This document shows, piece by piece, positions 53,945 through 62,476 of a stretch of DNA of 64,000 nucleotides; within the stretch, counting starts at the first letter, position 1, and each line of letters starts with the position of its first letter. The stretch comes from Lewinellaceae bacterium (GTDB lineage: Bacteria > Bacteroidota > Bacteroidia > Chitinophagales > Saprospiraceae). Location: assembly GCA_020636075.1 (NCBI GenBank), contig JACJYO010000003.1:434001-498000 (forward strand). The letters run 5' to 3'. The translations under genes were made by a program, and so were the position numbers. The notes below the pieces were generated by a model. It was not told the origin of the DNA. It did no database searches and was given only the letters and a program-made list of their open reading frames with translations.

Positions 53945-55978
53945 ATGCGCAGCAATTTCGCTCTATACTTCGTCCTGCTCCTGCTGACCGGCCTGGCCGC
54001 CTGTGTTCCGCCGGAAAAAAAGGTACCTGCCAACCAACTCGTCAACCTTGATCTGGCCGACAAGGATGTGCAGCACCTGTACAACCTCAGGGACCAGGGC
54101 CGCACCGACAGCCTGGTGAGCTACCTGAGCCATAAGGCAGCCACGATGCGCTACCTGGCAGCCATGGCCTTTGCCTCGGTGCGCGATTCCAACGCCATCG
54201 AGCCGCTGGTGCCACTGCTGAAGGACACGGTGGAGGAAGTACGCATTGCCGCCGCTTTTGCCCTTGGCCAGATCGGCTCACTGCGGGCAGAGCAACCCTT
54301 ACTCGATGCCTTTCGGCGCGATGATTCGCTTTCCCAGCACCAGCGTTTCAATGCCATTGTTTTGGAAGCCGTCGGCAAATGCGGCAGTCTGGAACGGCTG
54401 AAACAGATCGCCTCCGTGATCACTTATTACCCCTCCGACACGCTGCTGCTGGAGGGGCAGTGCCGGGCGATTTACCGTTTCGGCTTGCGCAAGATCACTG
54501 ATCCCTCAGCAACGGCGCGCATGGTGGGTTATGTGTTCAATGAAGATATTCCGGCCTCCGCTCGTCTGATGGCGGCAAATTACCTGGCCCGCGCTCCCGG
54601 GGTAGTACCCGACAGCGCGCAGGCTGTCCAGTTGGCGGCTGCTTTTGTGCGATCGGGTGATCCGGACATCCGAATGGCCCTGGCCCGCGCGCTCGGAAAA
54701 TCGAAAACCGGCCCTGCCTTTGCGATCTTATCCAAAGTAATAAAAACCGAACAGGATTGGCGTGTGAAGTGCGACCTGATCAATGCCCTGGAAGGTTTTG
54801 AGCCCGATACAGTGCGTGCCCTGGTATCGCCCTTTTTTCAGGACGTGAACCCGCACGTAGCGCATACCGCTGCTAATTTTTTTGTAAAAAATGGCCGTCG
54901 CGAGGATGGCGACTATTACTGGCGCATTGCCCGCGACAACCCCGAATTGGACTGGGCTACCAAAATTGCCCTGTACCGCGCATCGTATAAATGGATGTCG
55001 GGGCGTACCGAGCCTGAAAAAAAAGAATACCTGAACTACCGCCTGCGCGATTTTTTCGTGAAATCCAACAATCCCTATGAGCGCGCGGCGGTGCTCTCGG
55101 CGCTCACGGAGTTTGCCTGGCAGTTTCGATGGATCTACGACAAAGGCATGCAAGACACCAGCCTGGTGGTAAAAACGGCTGCTGCGGAAGCCTTGGTGCA
55201 AATCTGCACGCGGGATGATTTTTACTACATTTTTGGTGAAAAAGGCCGAAGCGTCCGCCGCGAGTTGTTTGTGTATTTAATGGAGATCGTCAAATCCGGC
55301 GACTCGGGCATGATTGCTGCCACAGCCGATGGTTTTTGCGCGCCGACGCTGAATTACAAATCCTCCGTCGATACCAGCGATCTGAATACCTTGAACCGGG
55401 CGCTTCAAAAACTGCAAATCCCGCGTGATTACGAAGCGGCATTAGCCCTCAAAAAAGCCATCGGTTGCCTGAGCAATGACCAGCAAGCGGCTGCACCGCC
55501 GAAAATCCCCTATAACCACCCGATTGACTGGAAGCAGGTGAACAAGCTAAACCAGACTATGCGTGTGGAGATTCAAACGCCCAAGGGTAAAATCTCGTTG
55601 CAGCTTTACCCGGTATGGGCGCCCGGCTCGGTGGCCAATTTTCTCAATCTTGCGGAAAGTGGTTTTTATAACGGGAAACGCTTCCATAGGGTAGTGCCTA
55701 ATTTCGTGGTCCAAGGCGGGTGCCCCCGGGGCGATGGCTACGGTGCGCTCGACTATTCGATCCGCACGGAGATTGGCCTGGCCTGGTATGATGATGAAGG
55801 TTACCTCGGTATGGCTTCCGCCGGCCCTGACACCGAAGGCACACAGTTTTTTATCACGCACTCCCCAACGCCACATCTCGATGGCCGGTACACGATTTTC
55901 GGAAAAGTAACCCAGGGGATGGACGTGGTCCACAAACTTCAGGTGGGCGATAAGATTACCAAAGTAGTGGTGCAGTAA
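53945..55978 (+). CDS. HEAT-repeat/cyclophilin lipoprotein (peptidyl-prolyl isomerase)
   Basis: 677 residues from ATG 53945. Lipoprotein signal (MRSNFALYFVLLLLTGLAAC). HEAT-like repeats run over about 40-480 (for example IEPLVPLLKDTVEEVRIAAAF, PDIRMALARALGKSK). A C-terminal cyclophilin domain (about 530-677) has FHRVVPNFVVQGGCP, the ASAGPDTEGTQFFITHSPTPHLDG active-site block and the FGKVTQGMDVV end. It should catalyse proline isomerisation as an envelope foldase, with HEAT repeats as a scaffold for clients. It follows the M14 gene closely but with its own -7 element. Confidence 0.92.
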   Translation: MRSNFALYFVLLLLTGLAACVPPEKKVPANQLVNLDLADKDVQHLYNLRDQGRTDSLVSYLSHKAATMRYLAAMAFASVRDSNAIEPLVPLLKDTVEEVRIAAAFALGQIGSLRAEQPLLDAFRRDDSLSQHQRFNAIVLEAVGKCGSLERLKQIASVITYYPSDTLLLEGQCRAIYRFGLRKITDPSATARMVGYVFNEDIPASARLMAANYLARAPGVVPDSAQAVQLAAAFVRSGDPDIRMALARALGKSKTGPAFAILSKVIKTEQDWRVKCDLINALEGFEPDTVRALVSPFFQDVNPHVAHTAANFFVKNGRREDGDYYWRIARDNPELDWATKIALYRASYKWMSGRTEPEKKEYLNYRLRDFFVKSNNPYERAAVLSALTEFAWQFRWIYDKGMQDTSLVVKTAAAEALVQICTRDDFYYIFGEKGRSVRRELFVYLMEIVKSGDSGMIAATADGFCAPTLNYKSSVDTSDLNTLNRALQKLQIPRDYEAALALKKAIGCLSNDQQAAAPPKIPYNHPIDWKQVNKLNQTMRVEIQTPKGKISLQLYPVWAPGSVANFLNLAESGFYNGKRFHRVVPNFVVQGGCPRGDGYGALDYSIRTEIGLAWYDDEGYLGMASAGPDTEGTQFFITHSPTPHLDGRYTIFGKVTQGMDVVHKLQVGDKITKVVVQ

Positions 55979-56149
55979 TTTGGGTTAGTATAGTTATCCG
56001 TGTTATTCATCGCACGCTTGCGCGCTTTGACCGAATTGGTGTTTACAAAAACCGGAATGAAATGTTTAGAGGCTGTCATTTTCCCTTGAATTCAAATTCT
56101 ATTGAGGATTTACTCCCTGCCTTCGTGGCGAATTTAAATAAACACAAAC

Positions 56150-56812
56150 ATGCTCACAGCAACAAATCTTACGAAGACATACCCAACCGCCAACGGCAAC
56201 CAACTCACAGTACTTGAAGACGTGAGCTTCGAGCTCGCACAGGGCGATACATTCGCCATCGTAGGCCCGTCCGGCAGTGGGAAAACCACCCTTTTGGGCT
56301 TGTGTGCAGGCCTCGACCGCGCCAGCAGCGGCTCCGTGGAACTCAACGATATTCGCCTTGATGCACTCTCGGAAGACGAGCGTGCCGAAGTCCGCAACCG
56401 CTACGTAGGATTTGTCTTTCAAAATTTCCAGCTCATCCCGACACTCACTGCTCTGGAAAACGTCATGGTTCCGCTAGAGCTGCGCGGCGACAAAAATGTG
56501 GAGCAAACGGCACGGCAGTGGTTGGAAAAAGTGGGGCTGGTCGACCGCCTCGATCACTATCCGGCCCAACTTTCCGGCGGTGAACAACAGCGCGTTTGCA
56601 TTGCCCGGGCCTTTGCCAACCAGCCCAAAATTCTGTTTGCTGATGAGCCGACCGGCAACCTCGACGCGGAAAATGCCGCAGGAATCGTCGATCTGATCTT
56701 CGACCTCAACCGTACTGCCGGCACCACACTTGTACTGGTCACCCACGATCCGGAACTGGCTAAACGCACCGGCCGAATTTTGCGGCTAAAAGGCGGCAAA
56801 GTTGAAGCCTGA
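56150..56812 (+). CDS. ABC transporter ATP-binding protein (LolD/YbbA/MacB type)
   Basis: 220 residues. Walker A GPSGSGKTT, Q-loop FVFQNFQLIP, signature LSGGEQQR, Walker B ILFADEPTGN and H-loop LVTHD are all present, with the length and AFANQPKIL/TGNLDAENA style of the LolD-MacB-YbbA subfamily. Members energise extraction of lipoproteins, toxins or other envelope substrates. No permease gene is adjacent: the next gene is on the other strand 9 bases away, and the one before is the cyclophilin. The permease must lie elsewhere. Confidence 0.92.
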   Translation: MLTATNLTKTYPTANGNQLTVLEDVSFELAQGDTFAIVGPSGSGKTTLLGLCAGLDRASSGSVELNDIRLDALSEDERAEVRNRYVGFVFQNFQLIPTLTALENVMVPLELRGDKNVEQTARQWLEKVGLVDRLDHYPAQLSGGEQQRVCIARAFANQPKILFADEPTGNLDAENAAGIVDLIFDLNRTAGTTLVLVTHDPELAKRTGRILRLKGGKVEA

Positions 56813-56821
56813 CAAACAGGT

Positions 56822-57940
56822 TCAATCTACCGTTAGATAGGCAGCCACACGATTCAGCCACACGCGATCGGCGAATGCTGCGATTTTTCCCAAATCCTGC
56901 ACACGTGCAAACGCCCCATGCTGTTCGCGATAGGCTACGATGAGTTGTCCCTGTTTGAAACTGAAATAGGGATGTGCATTGAATTCCGCTACAGTGGCTG
57001 TGTTAAGGTTTATCTTTCGGAACAGCGATGTTTCCAGGCGCAATTGTCCCTGTATTTTTTGAAAAACGCTGTCGGGAAGTCCCCGGGTTTCAGCCACCTG
57101 CGCCGGGCTAACAAAACCGCCTAGTTTTTCCCGAAAACGCACAATTTGTTGAGCCCGGTAGGCACCTATGCCCGGAAGTTGTTGCCAGGCTGTTGCGGGG
57201 GCGGCGTTGATGTCGAGCACTTCGATTGGGGTAGTTTGGCCGGTCCCTCCGGCATACGTCATCGGGCGGACTGGTTTATCCATTCGGGCGATGGCGATGT
57301 ACGGTTCGAGGCGTTGGTAGTCTGATTCGGACAGGCCGTATAGTTTCCGGAAATCCGATTTTTCGAAAAAATAACCACTCTTTTCCCTGTAGCGCAGCAA
57401 GCGGGTCACCAGGGCTTGCGGCAAACCCAGGCGCAGCAATTCGGCTTCAGATGCTGTATTTGGGTCAAATGTGAAGGGTTGGAGTTGTGCAACTTGTTTG
57501 GGCTGCCAACGAGGGGTTTTGTTTGGGGAATTTGATTCAATCCGGACGTAAGGGCGAAGCCGTTCAAAATCGGCTTCGGGCAAGGTGTAAATTTTTTGCA
57601 GGTCATCGGGTGTGCGAAAGCGCCCGCCGCGTGTTCGGTATTTTACAATAGTTTGGGCCACCTTTTCCTGTAAGCCCAGTTGTACAAACAATTCTACCGA
57701 GGCGGTATTGGGGTCGAATACAAACAGTGTTGGTAGCATGGCTATTTCGGCGTTGGATGCTGCCGAGTTGAACCGTTCAACCTGTTTTTTAAAATCGGAA
57801 AGATCGGGAGGCGCGGGGCGGTAAAATTGCCGGAATACCATTGGTGCTAGAAAGCCAAGTGCGGCCAGGCATAACAGCGCCACGGCTCCATGGCGTTCGG
57901 CTTTTGTAAAATGAAACTGGCGAATCAGTTGCTGTAGCAT
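56822..57940 (-). CDS. ComEA-type helix-hairpin-helix DNA-binding protein, four repeats
   Basis: 372 residues. One N-terminal membrane segment (HGAVALLCLAALGFLAPMVF) is followed by four tandem HhH units, each beginning with a DPNTAS/DINAAP/NLNTAT motif (about residues 72, 150, 238, 314) and running into a GGRFRTPDDL-like second helix. Ordinary ComEA has one HhH unit. It probably binds double-stranded DNA in the periplasm and hands it to ComEC, encoded 64 bases upstream on the same strand. Confidence 0.85.
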   Translation of the reverse strand: MLQQLIRQFHFTKAERHGAVALLCLAALGFLAPMVFRQFYRPAPPDLSDFKKQVERFNSAASNAEIAMLPTLFVFDPNTASVELFVQLGLQEKVAQTIVKYRTRGGRFRTPDDLQKIYTLPEADFERLRPYVRIESNSPNKTPRWQPKQVAQLQPFTFDPNTASEAELLRLGLPQALVTRLLRYREKSGYFFEKSDFRKLYGLSESDYQRLEPYIAIARMDKPVRPMTYAGGTGQTTPIEVLDINAAPATAWQQLPGIGAYRAQQIVRFREKLGGFVSPAQVAETRGLPDSVFQKIQGQLRLETSLFRKINLNTATVAEFNAHPYFSFKQGQLIVAYREQHGAFARVQDLGKIAAFADRVWLNRVAAYLTVD

Positions 57941-58004
57941 GGGATCAGATTTTAATAAAAAAACATGTCCGTGCGACCGCCGGCTACAGCGTGTTATCCC
58001 TTGG

Positions 58005-60095
58005 TCAATTGGGGAGAACTAACTCCCAGGCGCCTTTTTCCCCAACATCATAAAAGGCGATGTTCTGTGCCCGGCAATCCGCTTTCCAGCGTTCTACCCG
58101 GCGTTTGCTGTTTGATGCGGCAAATACAACAAGTGTGCAGGGGAACCGCTGTAAGCATTCATCGATATAGATATTCGGATTGCCGTGCAGAATTAATACA
58201 TCGACGGTAACCGGCGGTCCGGCCCGGTCATTTGCCCTGGGTTGCCTGCCTACCACGGCCAGTTTTTTTTCAAAAAATTGTAAATACGGCGGCTGCCAAA
58301 ACAGGTATGGGTTTTTAAAACCTGTCTCTAAAACAACCGACTCCCGGATGCCACTGGCCCAGCGGTGGGTTTGGGCGGCAAATTGTTCCTGCCGGTAGTT
58401 GAGCGAATCCGTCCAGCTAAAACGTTTTTCTCCGGCGAAGCTATCGAACAGAATATGGCGGCTGGTATGGTAGAGGATCAATTTTTTTTGCTGCAATTGC
58501 CCGAATTTTTGCATCGCATAGGTGCCGCTGAACAATGTAAGCAAGCCCAGAGCTGCCAGCAGCGGTTTCGGTTTTTTTATAGTAATAGCCCAGGGGAGTA
58601 GCCAAATTAAAAGTGTTAGCAAAATCGCAGCACAGGCTTCAAGCCAAATGCCGCTCAAAACGCTTCCCGGCAATTGTTGGATTGCCTGAATGGTATGGTT
58701 CATCCACCGGATTAGCTGAAACAAGCACCAACCCAGTCCATCGGAAATCCCGGGCGCCAATGCATGCAGTATGATTAGTAGAAAACCACCCCACAAAAAC
58801 ACCGCCCCGCCCAGCACAACCACCCATCCGGCCAGCCAGAAATAAACCGGAAACTGGTGGAAATAGTACAACGACAGCGGCAGGGTTCCCAACTGAGCCG
58901 CCACACCAATGAGCAGAATTTTCCATCCCTCAACTGCCCACTTGGGCAAGGGCGGTGTTATCTTTTGGAATTGTGGATAAAAAAATACGATACCGGCCAC
59001 GGCCGAATACGAAAGTTGAAAACCCGCTTCAAAAAGCAGGTATGGATTGAACAGCAACAACAGGAAGGCTGATGCGCCTAAAATATTCCAAACGGATGCC
59101 TGGCGGCGAATGGCTTTGCCCAAGATAAAAGCGGTGAACATGACGGAGGCACGCAACACGGAAGGCGTGGCGCCGGTGACAAAAGTGAAGGTCCAAATAC
59201 CCAGTAGTACAAACCCCGTTTCAGCCCAACGCCGGGCAGGGCCTCGCCCGGGAATCCGGTTCAGCACATACAACAAGGCAACGTAGAGCAACCCGACATG
59301 CATGCCCGACACTGCCAGTGCATGCATGGAGCCAGTATCTGCATAGCTGGCGCGCAATTCATCCGACAGGTCTTCCTTGTACCCGAGCAAAAGCGCCGAA
59401 GCAACAGCATACGCATCCCGTTCCGGAAAATGCGTACGCAGCATTTCCAGCAATTGATCACGCCACCGGTAGGCCGCCCGCCAAAGCGGTTGGCCAAACC
59501 CGGTAGCGCGCACTTCAAATGAACTGGCTTTTACAAATGCCTGAAAATGGATGTTCTGGAAATGCAGGTAACGCCGGTAATCAAAGGCATGCGGATTTTT
59601 GAGCGGCTGAACCGCGCGGATGGGGGCCCGTACCCATAGCCGATCGCCGTAGTGCAATTGCTCCGACTTAGGTGTGATTTCCACAAACAGCAGAACATGG
59701 CCGGAGCAAGCCTGGAGTGTTTCATCAGCCCGGCCTGCTGCATGCAGGCGCAGCGGAACTTTCAGTGTGGCACCCTTCGAGGGGCTGTCGTACACCGTGC
59801 CGCAGAACATTTCAGCCTGTGGACATATTCGGCTGAAATGATCGGATTGCTGCCGTTCATCGTGCACTACCACGTGCCAGTAACCTGCACCCAGCAGGGT
59901 GGTTGTTACCAACACGCCAAATACCCAACGAAACCGGTAGGCAAATTTTTGGCGCACCATTGCCAGGAGTACAAATCCACTTAGGACCAACCCAATTCCC
60001 AACCCCGGAATGGGCTGGTTTAACCAGGCGCCGGCAATAATGCCAAGTGCCCAAGGCAGGAACAAACGAAGGAAAGGGATGTGGCGCGGATTCAT
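58005..60095 (-). CDS. comEC: ComEC/Rec2-family DNA uptake channel
   Basis: 696 residues. N-terminal spans and DUF4131 region (about 1-200), then the Competence domain with HALAVSGMHVGLLYVAL and the later TGATPSVLRASVM segment, around ten membrane helices in total. The C-terminal soluble part (about 520-696) takes the place of the metallo-beta-lactamase-like domain but lacks HxHxDH, as in other Bacteroidota forms. It passes single-stranded DNA across the inner membrane in natural transformation. In an operon with the ComEA-type gene. Confidence 0.9.
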   Translation of the reverse strand: MNPRHIPFLRLFLPWALGIIAGAWLNQPIPGLGIGLVLSGFVLLAMVRQKFAYRFRWVFGVLVTTTLLGAGYWHVVVHDERQQSDHFSRICPQAEMFCGTVYDSPSKGATLKVPLRLHAAGRADETLQACSGHVLLFVEITPKSEQLHYGDRLWVRAPIRAVQPLKNPHAFDYRRYLHFQNIHFQAFVKASSFEVRATGFGQPLWRAAYRWRDQLLEMLRTHFPERDAYAVASALLLGYKEDLSDELRASYADTGSMHALAVSGMHVGLLYVALLYVLNRIPGRGPARRWAETGFVLLGIWTFTFVTGATPSVLRASVMFTAFILGKAIRRQASVWNILGASAFLLLLFNPYLLFEAGFQLSYSAVAGIVFFYPQFQKITPPLPKWAVEGWKILLIGVAAQLGTLPLSLYYFHQFPVYFWLAGWVVVLGGAVFLWGGFLLIILHALAPGISDGLGWCLFQLIRWMNHTIQAIQQLPGSVLSGIWLEACAAILLTLLIWLLPWAITIKKPKPLLAALGLLTLFSGTYAMQKFGQLQQKKLILYHTSRHILFDSFAGEKRFSWTDSLNYRQEQFAAQTHRWASGIRESVVLETGFKNPYLFWQPPYLQFFEKKLAVVGRQPRANDRAGPPVTVDVLILHGNPNIYIDECLQRFPCTLVVFAASNSKRRVERWKADCRAQNIAFYDVGEKGAWELVLPN

Positions 60096-60313
60096 GTAAG
60101 GCAGTTAATTCTACTGCCGAAAATAGTACCGGCCCAATGTGGGAAACAAGTGATTCGCAGAGCGTTGATCACATTTTTTGAAATTACATGTGAAAAGTAA
60201 TTTTTTTTAAATTCTTGAAATTGAGACGGTTAATCGCTATTTGGTTGTGCCTGACGAATGATTTACTGATGTTGAGAGCATCTTGCAATTGTCTTGACTT
60301 CGGGCTGAATTTT

Positions 60314-60335
60314 GTAACCCGAACCTCTGGTTCGG
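60314..60335 (+). repeat. REP palindrome 1 (upstream of RAYT)
   Basis: GTAA head followed by hairpin CCGAACC-TCT-GGTTCGG (60319-60335). The rest of the gap 60096-60474 has no clear gene; ORFs there are short. Confidence 0.8.
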
Positions 60336-60452
60336 AAACAAAGTACCTACTCTGACTTTGCCTCCTCAAGTTAAAAGTTCGGGTTTTACCTGGAAATGTC
60401 GTTAACAGGTTTTTTTGATTTCACTATTTATTGCTGGCTCGGATTTTTTGGT

Positions 60453-60474
60453 CCGAACCGGAGGTTCGGTTTAC
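60453..60474 (-). repeat. REP palindrome 2, touching the RAYT start codon
   Basis: Inverted copy: CCGAACC-GGA-GGTTCGG then GTTTAC, ending at 60474, directly before ATG 60475. Opposite in direction to REP 1. Confidence 0.8.
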
Positions 60475-61083
60475 ATGAAAATATTTTACGAACGAAATTT
60501 GCCCCACTGGCAGCCACCCGGAGCAACGCTTTTTCTTACTTACCGGCTGCAGGGCTCTATTCCAATGCCGGTTTTAAATCAGATCCGGGAGTATGCTGCA
60601 CAATGCACCTCTGCAGCCTATGCCCGGCTATTTGGTGTCGATCTGGATCGGGAATTGTATGCCATTCAGCGTCGCTGGTTTGGGCAATACGACACAGCAT
60701 TGCATAATACCCCCAACGGCCCGTACTGGCTGGCGGAAAAATCCAATGCCTTGATTGTCGCAGAATCTATCCATTGGTGTGCAGCACGATATTTCGAGTT
60801 ATTTGCCTATTGTATCATGTCCAATCATGTGCATTTGCTGATTAAACACCACATCGGAGCGCCGCAGCTGCGCGACATCATGAAAAGCCACAAAGGCTAC
60901 ACCGGACTGCACTGCAATAAAGCAATCGGACGGAACGGAAAATATTGGCAGGAAGAAACCTACGACCATGTAGTTCGAAACGACACGGAATTTGAGCGCA
61001 TCCGAACGTATATTTTACAAAACCCGGTGAAGGCTGGGTTGGTGAAGCGGTGGGAGGATTGGCCCTGGACCTTTCTCGCGTAA
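60475..61083 (+). CDS. REP-associated tyrosine transposase (RAYT, IS200-like Y1 family)
   Basis: 202 residues. The Y1 fold is recognised by ATLFLTYRLQGSIP near the start, the HUH motif in CIMSNHVHLLIK, and a Tyr-bearing helix (YWQEETYDHVVRN), with a typical RTYILQNPVKAGLV end. RAYTs cut and join REP palindromes as single strands and help spread them. ATG 60475 gives the family start (MKIFYERNLPHWQPPGA); an earlier in-frame start runs through REP 2 and is unlikely. Two REPs precede the gene and five follow, the first of which contains its TAA stop. Confidence 0.93.
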   Translation: MKIFYERNLPHWQPPGATLFLTYRLQGSIPMPVLNQIREYAAQCTSAAYARLFGVDLDRELYAIQRRWFGQYDTALHNTPNGPYWLAEKSNALIVAESIHWCAARYFELFAYCIMSNHVHLLIKHHIGAPQLRDIMKSHKGYTGLHCNKAIGRNGKYWQEETYDHVVRNDTEFERIRTYILQNPVKAGLVKRWEDWPWTFLA

Positions 61084-61230
61084 CCCGAACCTCTGGTTCG
61101 GGCATGTCGCGTATCCGAACCCCTGGTTCGGGCATATTGCGTAACCCGAACCTCTGGTTCGGGCATATTGCGTAACCCAAACCCCTAGTTCGGGCAGGCA
61201 ACTTTCGCCCGAACCGGAGGTTCGGGTTAC
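61080..61230. repeat. Array of five REP palindromes downstream of RAYT
   Basis: Four direct units at 61080, 61111, 61141 and 61172 (period 30-31) and one inverted unit at 61207-61230. Each has a GTA(A/T) head and a CCGAACC/GGTTCGG stem, the fourth degenerate. The linkers GCATGTCGC/GCATATTGC are also alike. The first overlaps the stop of the transposase gene, the last overlaps the stop of the reductase gene. Confidence 0.88.
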
Positions 61231-62333
61231 ACATCATACGAAACCTCTACCACATCCGTTTCCGGATGCGACTGGCAGGTCAGGCAGTATCCGGCTTTCA
61301 CCTCCTCATCGTCGAGCGCGTAGCAGGCATCCATTTTGACCTTGCCGTTGAGCACTTTGGCCATACAGGTCGAACAGGCGCCAGCCGTGCAGGAGTACGG
61401 TGCATCGTGTTTTTCCTTGACCATGACGTCAAGAATGGTAGCACCAGGAGGCATGGTGGTTTCGATGCGTTTGCCATTAAGGTGTACGATGAGGCGTACG
61501 GACTGGCCATCGGGGGCTGCGCTAAATTCGCCCGGCGTATGGTTAGGGTTTACAAAGTGTTCGGTGTGAATCTGTTTGGAATCAATGCCGCGGGCCAGCA
61601 GCGCCAGTTTTACGGTATCGGCCATATTGCCCGGGCCGCAAATGAAATACTGGCAGTCTGATTCCGGTACATGCGGTGGGTTTTCTTCCAAAAACTCATT
61701 TACTACCTTGCCGCCGATCCGGCCTGTCTTTCCTGCCCAACTGGTCGTATACTTTTTGAAAATGCCAAGGAAGCTGCCACTGGCCTCTTTTTGGGGTTGG
61801 CTAAGCATAAACTCCAATACCAGTTGGCCGGCGTACCGCTGGGCGAGGCGTTCCAGTTCTTCTCGAAAGATGATATTTTCTTCGTTCCGGCTGCCGTACA
61901 ACAGGACAACATTGCTCATAGGTTCGGCCTCCAAGGTGGTTTTGGCAATGGACATCAGGGGGGTAATGCCGCTGCCTGCTCCAAAAATGAAGTAGGTCCG
62001 GCGTTTTTCCGGGTCGAGCGGAATGTAGAACCGTCCGTCGGGTGGGGCTACTTCCAGTGTGTCTCCGGCTTTTACCTGGTCGTGCAAAAACGTTGACATC
62101 TGGCCGCCGGCTACTTTTTTGACAGTAACAGAAAAACGCGATTCGAGGGGGCTGGACGACATGGAGTACGAGCGGCGCAGTTCATGGCCGTCGATTTGGT
62201 GGCGTATGGTGATGTGCTGACCTTGCTTGTAGGCAAACGTTTCCCGAAGGTCGTTCGGGATGTCAAATTCGATGCTGACGGTATCCGGTGTTTCCGGGAT
62301 GATCTTATTAATTTTGAGCGTGTGAAAATCCAT
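61227..62333 (-). CDS. PaaE-like ferredoxin reductase with C-terminal 2Fe-2S domain
   Basis: 368 residues from ATG 62333 (MDFHTLKINKIIPETPDTVSI); the frame is open to 62435 but this start matches the family. FAD domain with RRSYSMSSSP, NAD domain with IFGAGSGITPLMSI, and a C-terminal ferredoxin domain whose Cys ligands lie in CTAGACSTC and YCLTCQ. It moves electrons from NAD(P)H through FAD and the cluster to an oxygenase. PaaE serves phenylacetyl-CoA epoxidase, but here the divergent neighbour is an AlkB monooxygenase, a likely partner. Confidence 0.92.
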   Translation of the reverse strand: MDFHTLKINKIIPETPDTVSIEFDIPNDLRETFAYKQGQHITIRHQIDGHELRRSYSMSSSPLESRFSVTVKKVAGGQMSTFLHDQVKAGDTLEVAPPDGRFYIPLDPEKRRTYFIFGAGSGITPLMSIAKTTLEAEPMSNVVLLYGSRNEENIIFREELERLAQRYAGQLVLEFMLSQPQKEASGSFLGIFKKYTTSWAGKTGRIGGKVVNEFLEENPPHVPESDCQYFICGPGNMADTVKLALLARGIDSKQIHTEHFVNPNHTPGEFSAAPDGQSVRLIVHLNGKRIETTMPPGATILDVMVKEKHDAPYSCTAGACSTCMAKVLNGKVKMDACYALDDEEVKAGYCLTCQSHPETDVVEVSYDV

Positions 62334-62341
62334 GTGGTATC

Positions 62342-62349
62342 CAAAATTA
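62342..62349 (-). promoter_or_regulatory. -7 element of the PaaE-like gene
   Basis: TAATTTTG on the minus strand, 8 bases before ATG 62333. A second match, TACTTTTG, lies at 62433-62440. No proper -33 TTG seen for either. Confidence 0.4.
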
Positions 62350-62476
62350 GGCGCTCCGGTTTTTGCGAAGCGTTTAAAAAAACAGGTACTTTTTGCGTAC
62401 CCTTCTACCTGAATAAAAAGGCCAGGCGACCGCAAAAGTACGGCAGCCTAACAAATCGAACTGTTATTAGTTGTTT

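Noticed and set aside
61080..61194. CRISPR-like array of period 30-31
   Set aside because: Repeats are palindromic REPs, the 'spacers' are only 7-9 bases and nearly identical, and there are no cas genes.
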